Below, in pieces: positions 9,601 to 15,886 of a DNA stretch of 64,000 bases. Position 1 is the stretch's first letter, and each line of letters opens with the position of its first letter. The notes beneath the pieces were generated by a model, which saw nothing but the letters and a program-made list of their open reading frames with translations, was not told where the DNA came from and ran no database searches. Location of the stretch: assembly GCF_007954355.1 (NCBI RefSeq), contig NZ_VOLR01000018.1, positions 1 through 64,000 on the forward strand, written 5' to 3'. The stretch is from Colwellia hornerae. Its GTDB lineage: Bacteria > Pseudomonadota > Gammaproteobacteria > Enterobacterales > Alteromonadaceae. Both the position numbers and the translations under genes were made by a program.

Positions 9601-9985
9601 CCGCTAAAGCGACCCCTAATGTTGAAAAAACACAGAGACTGAAAAAGCCAAAGAATCGACTTTTGTGCTTTCCTTTCTTAAAGTAACCCACGGCATAAAT
9701 GGTGGTAAAAAACCATAACACGCCTGAAAGTGTCACAAAGGCTAAAGACAGGGCGTCAGCTTTGAGTACTAAGTTAATATCAGGTAATAGCGGTAATCTT
9801 GTTTCAAATACTGCGCCTTGCGAAACGCCCAACAGCATTATGCCAATTAAGATAATATTAATTGCAGCACTCGTTAAATTAACGGATGTTCTGAGTTTTT
9901 CATTTTTTTCACCGATGACCATCATCAAAATGCCGGTACTAAAGGCAACGATTAAAATAATAAGCGGTAGCCAGTCGTTTAACAT
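6632..9985 (-). CDS. Fusion of two Mrp/NuoM-type antiporter subunits
   Basis: A 1117-residue polytopic membrane protein containing two complete proton-conducting transporter domains. The first (about 1-450) has GLGVKAALFPLHGWLP, LAYSTVSQVSY and HLVHQGLMKITMFFCAG. The second (about 540-990) repeats the plan with GFGIKIGLFGFHAWLP, LAYSTVSQMGI and YAIHHGLAKSALFL. Both retain the transmembrane lysine and histidine positions used for ion translocation in Mrp and complex I. Between them lies a His-rich hydrophilic linker (about 445-490). It is the last gene of the Mrp operon, about 37 bases after mrpD. The usual MrpD or MrpA is one such domain, so the protein is about twice normal length. It probably forms two antiporter modules of the complex; ion specificity is unknown. 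Confidence 0.85.
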   Translation of the reverse strand: MLNDWLPLIILIVAFSTGILMMVIGEKNEKLRTSVNLTSAAINIILIGIMLLGVSQGAVFETRLPLLPDINLVLKADALSLAFVTLSGVLWFFTTIYAVGYFKKGKHKSRFFGFFSLCVFSTLGVALAGNLITFLIFYELLTLATYPLIVHKGNDDSLKSGKTYLRYTMIGGAILMVAVVWLKSIAGALDFSTPDILLNTPNIDPTTITIIFVMLMIGLGVKAALFPLHGWLPRAMAAPAPVSSLLHAVAVVKAGAFGIIRVVYDVYGVDLASSLGVLQVLLVFACITIIYGSVRAIYQDDIKKRLAYSTVSQVSYITLGIALAGPIAAVGAIMHLVHQGLMKITMFFCAGLLAETHHIYKVSQLNGIAKKMPITMTAFTIAILGMIGIPPIAGFVSKWYLGVGAIETGNTWVIAVLAGSSLLNAIYFLPLVYRAWFLAPSLESQDTGHASLPTQLSTPVYATQHAELPAEQHTEHQNHIENKPTLEAHWMMLLPPVVTITFAILAGLFANSQYSALSWSKLIASSDSIGFSQTTTLLQSSILPQQMSSLLIWSILLPLILAALIIIRPKAIQLTYLMPLCAIPAIYLGFQPEYYFQSIPFLFFGSELSLDELSQGFLLLAGLLWLLSSTYALFYPHLGNNKPTFMALFCVAMASSFGLVLSTDMFGFLTFFTLMSLSSYVLIIRDKTAPAILAANVYIKWVIVGEVAIFSAFCILNYMDISQQIVSPTLLQFMGLMLVVGFGIKIGLFGFHAWLPLAHPVAAVPASALLSGFMVKAGMIGWLKFFPFQSNDLATFYHLGLLTIVIGAIGAFYAAIKGVMQKDPKAVLAYSTVSQMGILSACFGVILAFPALKDAMTSAIIFYAIHHGLAKSALFLSVGTTPLLNKQSNTPVFLRGMTYSTMVLPALSLVGAAFTSGFFAKNEVKILLIDLPYLKYAIIISALFTGLLMCRFIHMAYDKGQKNSAHGKKSEYPLLAICLVNTLLVLLAPWSLLNEKYTLTSLLSLVSLNSFISSLVPIVVAIIVYKLLVTFILDGRVTFSIDGLKLVAIKKLFLSGEKLTPKIVQDKAVNLGLLAQLKNFIDKKLSPQEVMPLNMQSTYVSVVLISVCILLLVAFGV

Positions 9986-10022
9986 GCTGAATTTCCTTGA
10001 AGCTCATTTACAACATTAATCA

Positions 10023-11516
10023 TTAGTAACTACCCGTAATTAGGTTAGTTAACCACATCGCATTTAAACCAATAATAATCGTAATAATAGAAAGGCCAAC
10101 CGCACCTAAAAGCTTACTTTCACTGATAGCTAAAACGGTAAGTGAGTTTTCCTGAGTCGGTGTGGTAAACGCCAAGTTGAGCACTCTAAATAGATAAGCA
10201 CTTGCCAATAACCCGCCAATAAAGAGGGTTAATACCCACCACCATTGCTGAGCTTCTACGGCATTATTCAATAATAACCATTTAGCAATAAAACCTCCGC
10301 TTGGCGGCAGCCCAATTAAACTGGCACTGGTTACCGCAAAAACAAAAATACTAATGGGGAGTTGTGACGCTATGCCTTGCAGTTGTGATAATTGATCATG
10401 CCCCATGGCTTTTTGAATAACGCCGGCAGCTAAAAACATTGCGGCTTTTGCACAGCCATGGGCAACAATGAAGTAAATGACCGCCGTTCGGGCTAAATCG
10501 GGCGTGGTAAACATTAACGGAAATGCAAGAAATAAATAACCAATTTGTGCAACAGTAGAGTAGGCAATTAATTGCTTTAATCTGGGTGAAGTAAAAGCCC
10601 GATATGAGCCATAAATGACCGCCATGGCGCCAAATATTCCCATTATAGTCACAGCAGTAAATGTAACTACTGGCGCGAGGATTTTAAACCAGAAGGTAAA
10701 GAGAATAAAAAATGCTGCTTTAACCACTAAAGCAGACAACATGGCGCTGACTGGCGCAGAAGCATTGGAATGTGCTGAAGGTAGCCAAAAGTGTAATGGA
10801 AATAAAGCACACTTCATCATCATACCTAAGGTAATAAGGGCTAACGCTAACTGCATACTAGTATTACTTTCGACTAAATTAGCAACCAGTTGATTGTCGA
10901 GAACGCCATAAGTACGATAAATAATAGCCACACCCAATAAATACATTAACGAGCCAAACAGGCCAACTAATAGGTATTGAAATGAGGCTTGTAGTGCTTG
11001 CTGCGTACCTTGAATAGCAATTAAGCTTACCGCAGAAAGCCCCAAAAGCTCGAGCATAATATAAGTATTAAAAATATCCGAGGAGATAAAAACACCATTT
11101 AAGGCGGTGATCAAAAACCACCATAAAGGCCAAAAGCGGATTTCTTTTTCGTCATCATCAAAATATTGAGTACTGTAAAAGGTGATAGCTAAACCTATGG
11201 TCGAGGTCATTAACAGCATAATGGCGCTAAATTCGTTAATCGATAATCTTATGCCCAGTGGCGGCTGCCAGCCACCAATAATTAACTCAATCGGTGCAGC
11301 TTGTTGTAAAACATAACCCGCTTGTAGTGCACAGATCACCACTAACGTTATTGAACTAATAACACTAATAAGGCGGCTTAATCTCGTATTACCTGCCACA
11401 AAGCAAATAATAGCAATAACCATAGGTAGTATCATTAATGTCGGTATTGAAAAAATTGTAATGAAATTATTAATCAAATTAACCTCGACCTTGAGTATCA
11501 TTGCTACTCTTTTCAT
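10023..11516 (-). CDS. mrpD: Na+(K+)/H+ antiporter subunit D
   Basis: A NuoM/MrpD-like membrane subunit with about 14 transmembrane segments. Conserved parts include MKCALFPLHFWLPSAHSNASAPVSA, the LIAYSTVAQIGYLF helix break and YFIVAHGCAKAAMFLAAG. The frame opens at an ATG at 11516, which overlaps mrpC by 38 bases. A TTG at 11477 directly follows the mrpC stop, has GAGG upstream and gives a more typical hydrophobic start (INNFITIFSIPTL), so the true start may be there. It lies between mrpC and the double-domain subunit and is presumably one of the cation/proton-translocating modules. Confidence 0.9.
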   Translation of the reverse strand: MKRVAMILKVEVNLINNFITIFSIPTLMILPMVIAIICFVAGNTRLSRLISVISSITLVVICALQAGYVLQQAAPIELIIGGWQPPLGIRLSINEFSAIMLLMTSTIGLAITFYSTQYFDDDEKEIRFWPLWWFLITALNGVFISSDIFNTYIMLELLGLSAVSLIAIQGTQQALQASFQYLLVGLFGSLMYLLGVAIIYRTYGVLDNQLVANLVESNTSMQLALALITLGMMMKCALFPLHFWLPSAHSNASAPVSAMLSALVVKAAFFILFTFWFKILAPVVTFTAVTIMGIFGAMAVIYGSYRAFTSPRLKQLIAYSTVAQIGYLFLAFPLMFTTPDLARTAVIYFIVAHGCAKAAMFLAAGVIQKAMGHDQLSQLQGIASQLPISIFVFAVTSASLIGLPPSGGFIAKWLLLNNAVEAQQWWWVLTLFIGGLLASAYLFRVLNLAFTTPTQENSLTVLAISESKLLGAVGLSIITIIIGLNAMWLTNLITGSY

Positions 11517-11838
11517 AGGCCGACTCTGCTTGTGTAGCCGCTTCTTCTTTTTGAACTAGTCGTGCGAACTTGGCTATTTTAGAAGCTAAGTTAAGCCCTA
11601 AAGCGGTACCAGCTGCGGCAACTATTATTCCTGTTAATACCATTGCATGTGGAATGGGATCAATAGCATCAGGGTAGGTGTGGGCTGCGGCAAGTAGCAA
11701 CATAAAAATAGCAATACCAATGACATTTAAGCCCAGTAATTTACGAATGAAATCGCTATTTAATAAAAAACCCAGCAAGCCGATAGCGAACAATAAAATA
11801 GAGCAAAGGGTGTATAAATTAGTTTGGGATAATTCCAT
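11479..11838 (-). CDS. mrpC: Na+(K+)/H+ antiporter subunit C (NuoK-like)
   Basis: A 119-residue protein with three transmembrane segments, homologous to NuoK. The family pattern is clear: LLGFLLNSDFIRKLLGLNVIGIAIFML, then PHAMVLTGIIVAAAGTALGL. The start codon overlaps the end of mrpB by one base and the end overlaps mrpD, indicating translational coupling. Role: core membrane subunit of the Mrp complex. Confidence 0.92.
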   Translation of the reverse strand: MELSQTNLYTLCSILLFAIGLLGFLLNSDFIRKLLGLNVIGIAIFMLLLAAAHTYPDAIDPIPHAMVLTGIIVAAAGTALGLNLASKIAKFARLVQKEEAATQAESAYEKSSNDTQGRG

Positions 11839-12521
11839 TACGCGTGTCCTTTGTTAATCGATTCAAAACAAAGAAATAATATTAAGGCAATTGCAAAGGT
11901 TGCAAAAAATTCAATGACTAAAATACTGGCGCCAGCTAACTCAACAGGAAAAGTGAGAAAAGAATGTGACTGCAAATAAAGTAGCAGTATTACCGCGATA
12001 AATGCGATTAACCCTGACGACATTAACAATCGATAACGTAACTGAGTGAAGTTGATAACTTGTACATTGGCTAAAGATAATAAAACTAAACAGCCGGCTA
12101 GCAAAGCCGAAGCTTGAAAAGCGCCACCGGGCTTTGTTGAACCAATCCACAGTAAATAACCCGCCATAATAATAGTTAACGGGATAAAGATCTTGGCGAT
12201 TAATAATACTTGCGATTCTTCTTGAAGGGTAAAGGTCAAAACAGGGGTATCTATTATGTAGGGTAAAACAGCTATCGCGACTACTAAAAAAACAGCAAAT
12301 TCGATAAAAGTATCGTAAGCACGGTAATTTAACAGTACAGCGGTAACAATATTTGTTACACCCGTTTTATCAAGTTGAGTTAACGTTAACACTTGTAGTT
12401 CATTGCTATGAGGAGCCTGGTTAAATATAGCAAAAATGAAAAATGCGCTAAAGAGAGTGACTAAAATAATAATGAGTGCTTTTTCAATAACGTGACTATT
12501 GTTAGCTAAAAATTTTATCAA
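11838..12521 (-). CDS. mrpB: Na+(K+)/H+ antiporter subunit B with fused MbhE-like N-terminus
   Basis: A 227-residue membrane protein. The first ~95 residues contain NIVTAVLLNYRAYDTFIEFAVF, the MbhE-type segment that forms the C-terminus of a conventional MrpA. The remainder is MrpB proper: LLIAKIFIPLTIIMAGYLLWIGSTKPGGAFQASALLAGCLVLL. The gene overlaps the upstream MbhD-like gene by four bases. The usual MrpB is about 140 residues, so the extra length is explained by the MbhE fusion. It has a membrane-scaffold role in the antiporter. Confidence 0.88.
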   Translation of the reverse strand: MIKFLANNSHVIEKALIIILVTLFSAFFIFAIFNQAPHSNELQVLTLTQLDKTGVTNIVTAVLLNYRAYDTFIEFAVFLVVAIAVLPYIIDTPVLTFTLQEESQVLLIAKIFIPLTIIMAGYLLWIGSTKPGGAFQASALLAGCLVLLSLANVQVINFTQLRYRLLMSSGLIAFIAVILLLYLQSHSFLTFPVELAGASILVIEFFATFAIALILFLCFESINKGHA

Positions 12522-12793
12522 AGATCACCTCGACCCTTTTTTTCTGCGGGTTTATCTATTGATAATTTACGCCATGACGCCAGCAACATTGCTCCCGTTA
12601 AACCTGCGCCAATAGCGGCTTCAGCGATCGCAACATCAATAGCATTCAACTGGATCCAACAAAGGGTGATCACCAGCCCAAGACTAATAAATAATACAAT
12701 AGCGGTGAATGACTGTTTAACTAAGAACATTGAACTGGCAATGGTCAAAACACCAAGACACAATAAGATGTCAATCCATAACTCGCTATTCAT
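12518..12793 (-). CDS. MbhD/DUF4040-type antiporter subunit (MrpA C-terminal piece)
   Basis: A 91-residue protein with three transmembrane segments. It carries the diagnostic LNAIDVAIAEAAIGAGLTGAML motif of MbhD, the domain usually found in the C-terminal part of MrpA. Here it is a separate gene, with four-base overlaps on both sides. Its presence as a stand-alone unit is what makes this operon Mbh-like rather than a standard MrpABCDEFG. Confidence 0.87.
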   Translation of the reverse strand: MNSELWIDILLCLGVLTIASSMFLVKQSFTAIVLFISLGLVITLCWIQLNAIDVAIAEAAIGAGLTGAMLLASWRKLSIDKPAEKKGRGDL

Positions 12794-13116
12794 TTGATAT
12801 TTATCCCTTTATTGTGCTGGTTGCCATCATGTTCAACTAATTGTCTTCTGCGTTCATGGCGAGCCACTAAATGACAGCTCGTTGCACTTGTTAGTAAGAG
12901 TAAACCCCACACCAAAAGAATTTTTATTGCCATAGAGACACTATCAACTTGTGGTAGCAAGCCTAAGGTGATTAGGCCTACTCCTAAATTGTCAGATTTA
13001 GTCAGCGCATGTAGTCGACAAAATACATCAGGAAAACGTAATAGTCCTAACGTTCCAGCAATAAAGAAAATGCAACCCAGCGACAACATTACGATGGTAA
13101 AGATATTAGCTATCAT
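12790..13116 (-). CDS. mrpG: Na+(K+)/H+ antiporter subunit G
   Basis: A 108-residue membrane protein with the MrpG signature GTLGLLRFPDVFCRLHALTKSDNLG and two to three transmembrane helices. It overlaps mrpF by 11 bases and the MbhD-like gene by four. It is a small accessory subunit required for assembly of Mrp complexes. Confidence 0.92.
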   Translation of the reverse strand: MIANIFTIVMLSLGCIFFIAGTLGLLRFPDVFCRLHALTKSDNLGVGLITLGLLPQVDSVSMAIKILLVWGLLLLTSATSCHLVARHERRRQLVEHDGNQHNKGINIK

Positions 13117-13402
13117 TTTTATGATTCTCCAAAGGGCCAGCGTTGTCGGTAGGTTGTTCCGCTAATTTTAAAAAAGCAATGACAGTTATTGATGCTAATA
13201 ATGTGAAAACTAAAGCAACGTTAGTTATCACTTCGTTGTTTTGTAATACCGACAAGACAATAACGATTGTCGTACCTATAGTGCCAAACAATTGTGCGGC
13301 CAACATACGGTTGGCGTTATCGGGACCTATTAAGACCCTAATTAGTCCAACGATTAAACAGAGCAATAAAAGGGTGACAACAATCATGTAAAAGACAATC
13401 AT
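13106..13402 (-). CDS. mrpF: Na+(K+)/H+ antiporter subunit F
   Basis: A 98-residue protein with three transmembrane segments and the family motif LIRVLIGPDNANRMLAAQLFGT. It starts two bases after mrpE ends. Size and position agree with MrpF/MbhB. Confidence 0.92.
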   Translation of the reverse strand: MIVFYMIVVTLLLLCLIVGLIRVLIGPDNANRMLAAQLFGTIGTTIVIVLSVLQNNEVITNVALVFTLLASITVIAFLKLAEQPTDNAGPLENHKNDS

Positions 13403-13404
13403 TT

Positions 13405-13926
13405 CTAGCTTACTCTTTTTATTGATGGGTTATCACTTGGTGAAGAAATGTCTAAACGGTACAATTCACAGATAGCGAGTTCACATTGGTATATATCTTC
13501 TAATGAACTGCTGGTAACGGTTAGCACATGAACCAATACGCTAGTAGGCTCTCTAATGACACTTACCGAACCGGGTAATAAACTAACCACATTCATAAAT
13601 AAGTTCATCGGTGAACCGCCAGGTAAATGTTTAATTGAATAGTGAATGAATTCAGGTTGTAATTTCATGTCAACAGAGAATACCCGCACTGCTGTGTCGG
13701 TACCGCCCTTTATCGATTGATAAATGAAAAACCAAATGAATTTAGGTACTTTAGCTATGTTGATGTAAAAAGTACGATTAGCACTGTCGGTTTTTTCGGA
13801 CAATTTGGCAGATACAAAAATGCTCATTGGGATAAAAACAACACCAACAAGCAATGAAGTAAGCTCACCATCAGTAAGTAAAAACCAAAAGCCTGTTAAT
13901 AAGAGGCTGGATAAGAAGTAAAACAA
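13405..13926 (-). CDS. mrpE: Na+(K+)/H+ antiporter subunit E
   Basis: A 173-residue first gene of the antiporter operon. Two N-terminal hydrophobic segments are followed by a soluble domain containing SVSVIREPTSVLVHVLTV, typical of MrpE (LPGT-type loop, here LLPGSVSV). The 146-base gap to the divergent exchanger gene must hold the operon promoter; AT-rich hexamers abound and none stands out. Confidence 0.9.
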   Translation of the reverse strand: MFYFLSSLLLTGFWFLLTDGELTSLLVGVVFIPMSIFVSAKLSEKTDSANRTFYINIAKVPKFIWFFIYQSIKGGTDTAVRVFSVDMKLQPEFIHYSIKHLPGGSPMNLFMNVVSLLPGSVSVIREPTSVLVHVLTVTSSSLEDIYQCELAICELYRLDISSPSDNPSIKRVS

Positions 13927-14072
13927 GATTTAACACTTAGTATTGTTATTGTTAATATTATTTATAATTATAGAAGTTAACTACAACAAAGCCTACAAAA
14001 AACTGTCATCTTTTTACTATTTTAAAGATATAATAATTAAAACTTTTCTGTAGGCTTTTCACAGGCAAATTT

Positions 14073-15029
14073 ATGAATTATGTAATGATGATTGCAGGGC
14101 TGTTGATGTTAATCATTGGCGGTGAGCTTTTGATACGCGGAGCCATGTCTGCGGCGAACAAGCTTAATGTTTCTCCTTTTTTAAGTGGTTTAGTCATTGT
14201 TGGTTTTGGCACCTCTATGCCAGAATTAATCGTTTCAGTAAATGCCATTGTAAATAACAATCCTAGTGTGGCATTAGGGAATATCATTGGTAGTAATATA
14301 GGTAATATTGGCTTTATTATCGGCACTTGTGGATTAATAGCACCGTTAGCATTTAAACAGTCTGCCCTTAAACGCGATGCAATCGTGATGTTAGCGGCTG
14401 TAGTGCTACTTATCTTAATGGGCTTAACGGGTTCTTTTTCTATTCTTTCTGGTCTGCTGATGATTTGCGCGCTTTTGGCTTATCTAGGCTTTACCATTTA
14501 CAAAGAAAAAAATCATAATACGGCCTCACATAAGATTCACCAAGCTGAGGGAAAAGAGTTACAGCGTAAACCTCAAAAAACATGGCTGGTGATATTATCC
14601 ATAGTATTTGGCTTAGGCTTTCTGATGTTAGGTGCACAATGGTTTGTTACAGGGGCAACTATTATTGCTAAAGCGTTAGGAATATCTGAAGCACTTATTG
14701 GACTGACTTTGGTCGCCATAGGGACATCATTACCTGAATTTACTATTTCGGTCATGGCGGTATTAAGAAAACACATGGATGTTGCTGTTGCTAATGTTGT
14801 TGGCAGTAATATTTTCAATATTCTGGGTATACTCGGGGTTTCTTCGTTAATTTCGCCTATTTCGTTGGAAGGACGATTTGCCGTATTTGATCAATGGGCT
14901 TTGTTATTTATCACTGTGGTATTGACCGTGTTCTTATTGTTTGGCCATTCAATAGGCAAACTAAAATCCATCTTTTTACTGTTGTTTTATGTTACTTATG
15001 TTTCGCTCGGATATCTCTATTATAATTAG
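14073..15029 (+). CDS. CaCA-family calcium/cation exchanger, YrbG type
   Basis: A 318-residue inner-membrane cation/Ca2+ exchanger with about ten transmembrane segments. The two inverted alpha repeats are clear: GFGTSMPELIVSVNA with NIIGSNIGNIGFIIG in the first half, and AIGTSLPEFTISVMA with NVVGSNIFNILGILG in the second. The acidic E in each (T/S)(M/L)PE motif is a cation ligand. A hydrophilic loop with many histidine, lysine and glutamine residues separates the halves. It is divergent from the Mrp operon, so two cation transport units share one intergenic region. In E. coli yrbG heads the Kds/Lpt locus, but no such genes are here. Confidence 0.9.
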   Translation: MNYVMMIAGLLMLIIGGELLIRGAMSAANKLNVSPFLSGLVIVGFGTSMPELIVSVNAIVNNNPSVALGNIIGSNIGNIGFIIGTCGLIAPLAFKQSALKRDAIVMLAAVVLLILMGLTGSFSILSGLLMICALLAYLGFTIYKEKNHNTASHKIHQAEGKELQRKPQKTWLVILSIVFGLGFLMLGAQWFVTGATIIAKALGISEALIGLTLVAIGTSLPEFTISVMAVLRKHMDVAVANVVGSNIFNILGILGVSSLISPISLEGRFAVFDQWALLFITVVLTVFLLFGHSIGKLKSIFLLLFYVTYVSLGYLYYN

Positions 15030-15047
15030 TATTAATCACGGAATAAA

Positions 15048-15084
15048 AAAATACCTGGTTGCTAGATGAGCAAACAGGTATTTT
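15048..15084. terminator. Bidirectional terminator between the exchanger and cspD
   Basis: Arms AAATACCTG and CAGGTATTT continue through an inner TTGCT/AGCAA pairing. A-runs on the left and T-runs on the right suit termination of both convergent genes. Confidence 0.75.
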
Positions 15085-15111
15085 ATTAGATTATTGTAGT
15101 GCAATTGAAAA

Positions 15112-15339
15112 TTATTCTTCACCCAAAGCTTCTATTTCATCAGGGGTAATACTAGCAGCATGGTGGCCTTTGGGGCCTGCATTTAGTTCATAATCAACGT
15201 CTTGACCAGCTTTTAATGTACGGTATCCTTCCATTTGGATTGTTGAATAATGCGCGAAAATATCTTCACCACCATCCTCTGGACGAATAAAACCAAACCC
15301 TTTTGCATTATTAAACCACTTCACTGTCCCGTGAGCCAT
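15112..15339 (-). CDS. cspD: Cold-shock-domain protein CspD
   Basis: A 75-residue single-strand nucleic-acid-binding protein. RNP1 is KGFGFIRPE and RNP2 is EDIFAHYSTI; the C-terminal extension after GHHAASIT is the feature that separates CspD from classical 67-70-residue Csp proteins. It lies divergent from clpS-clpA, the same order as in E. coli, where CspD inhibits replication in stationary phase. That role is inferred from homology. A 198-base gap separates it from clpS. Confidence 0.92.
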   Translation of the reverse strand: MAHGTVKWFNNAKGFGFIRPEDGGEDIFAHYSTIQMEGYRTLKAGQDVDYELNAGPKGHHAASITPDEIEALGEE

Positions 15340-15537
15340 ACTTCAACTTCCTTCTACATCGGTAATTAGGTATGCTTGCATAAAGCATTAACATAAATGT
15401 ATTAATGATTAAAAAATAATCACTAAATTAAACAGTAGACAAGTTACATAAATAATCAAGTTAATTTAGCAGTTAATTGAATATTTATTTTTTTAAATGT
15501 TAACGCAAAATCACTAGGTACAGACTAATATAAAATT

Positions 15538-15858
15538 ATGAGCAAGTGGAAAGAGTTACTAGATAATCAAGAAGTCCTTGAAGAAGAACTTGTAGAGCAA
15601 TTTGAAAAGCCCCCTATGTATACTGTCGTGTTACTTAACGATGATTATACGCCGATGGATTTTGTCATAGATGTGTTATGTCGATTTTTTAATATGAACT
15701 CAGATAAGGCGACTGACGTAATGTTAGAGATACATTATAAAGGAAAGGGGCGCTGCGGTACTTTTACTGCAGAAATAGCAGAAACAAAAGTTGAACAAGT
15801 TAATCAATACGCATTAGAAAATGAGCACCCATTGCAATGTACAATGGAAAAAGCGTGA
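15538..15858 (+). CDS. clpS: ClpS, adaptor of the ClpAP protease
   Basis: A 106-residue N-degron recognition adaptor. The core motif [23 protein letters not shown] is canonical, including the Asp-Asp pair that binds the substrate alpha-amine. It is followed by [20 protein letters not shown]. The flexible N-terminal tail (about 25 residues) feeds ClpA. The ATG at 15538 has no visible Shine-Dalgarno sequence; the preceding bases are AATATAAAATT, which looks more like a -10 region than a ribosome-binding site, so translation may be leaderless or weak. clpA starts 28 bases downstream, so the two form an operon. Confidence 0.95.
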   Translation: MSKWKELLDNQEVLEEELVEQFEKPPMYTVVLLNDDYTPMDFVIDVLCRFFNMNSDKATDVMLEIHYKGKGRCGTFTAEIAETKVEQVNQYALENEHPLQCTMEKA

Positions 15859-15886
15859 ATTCGCATGGTTTAAAGTGGAGTAGTCT

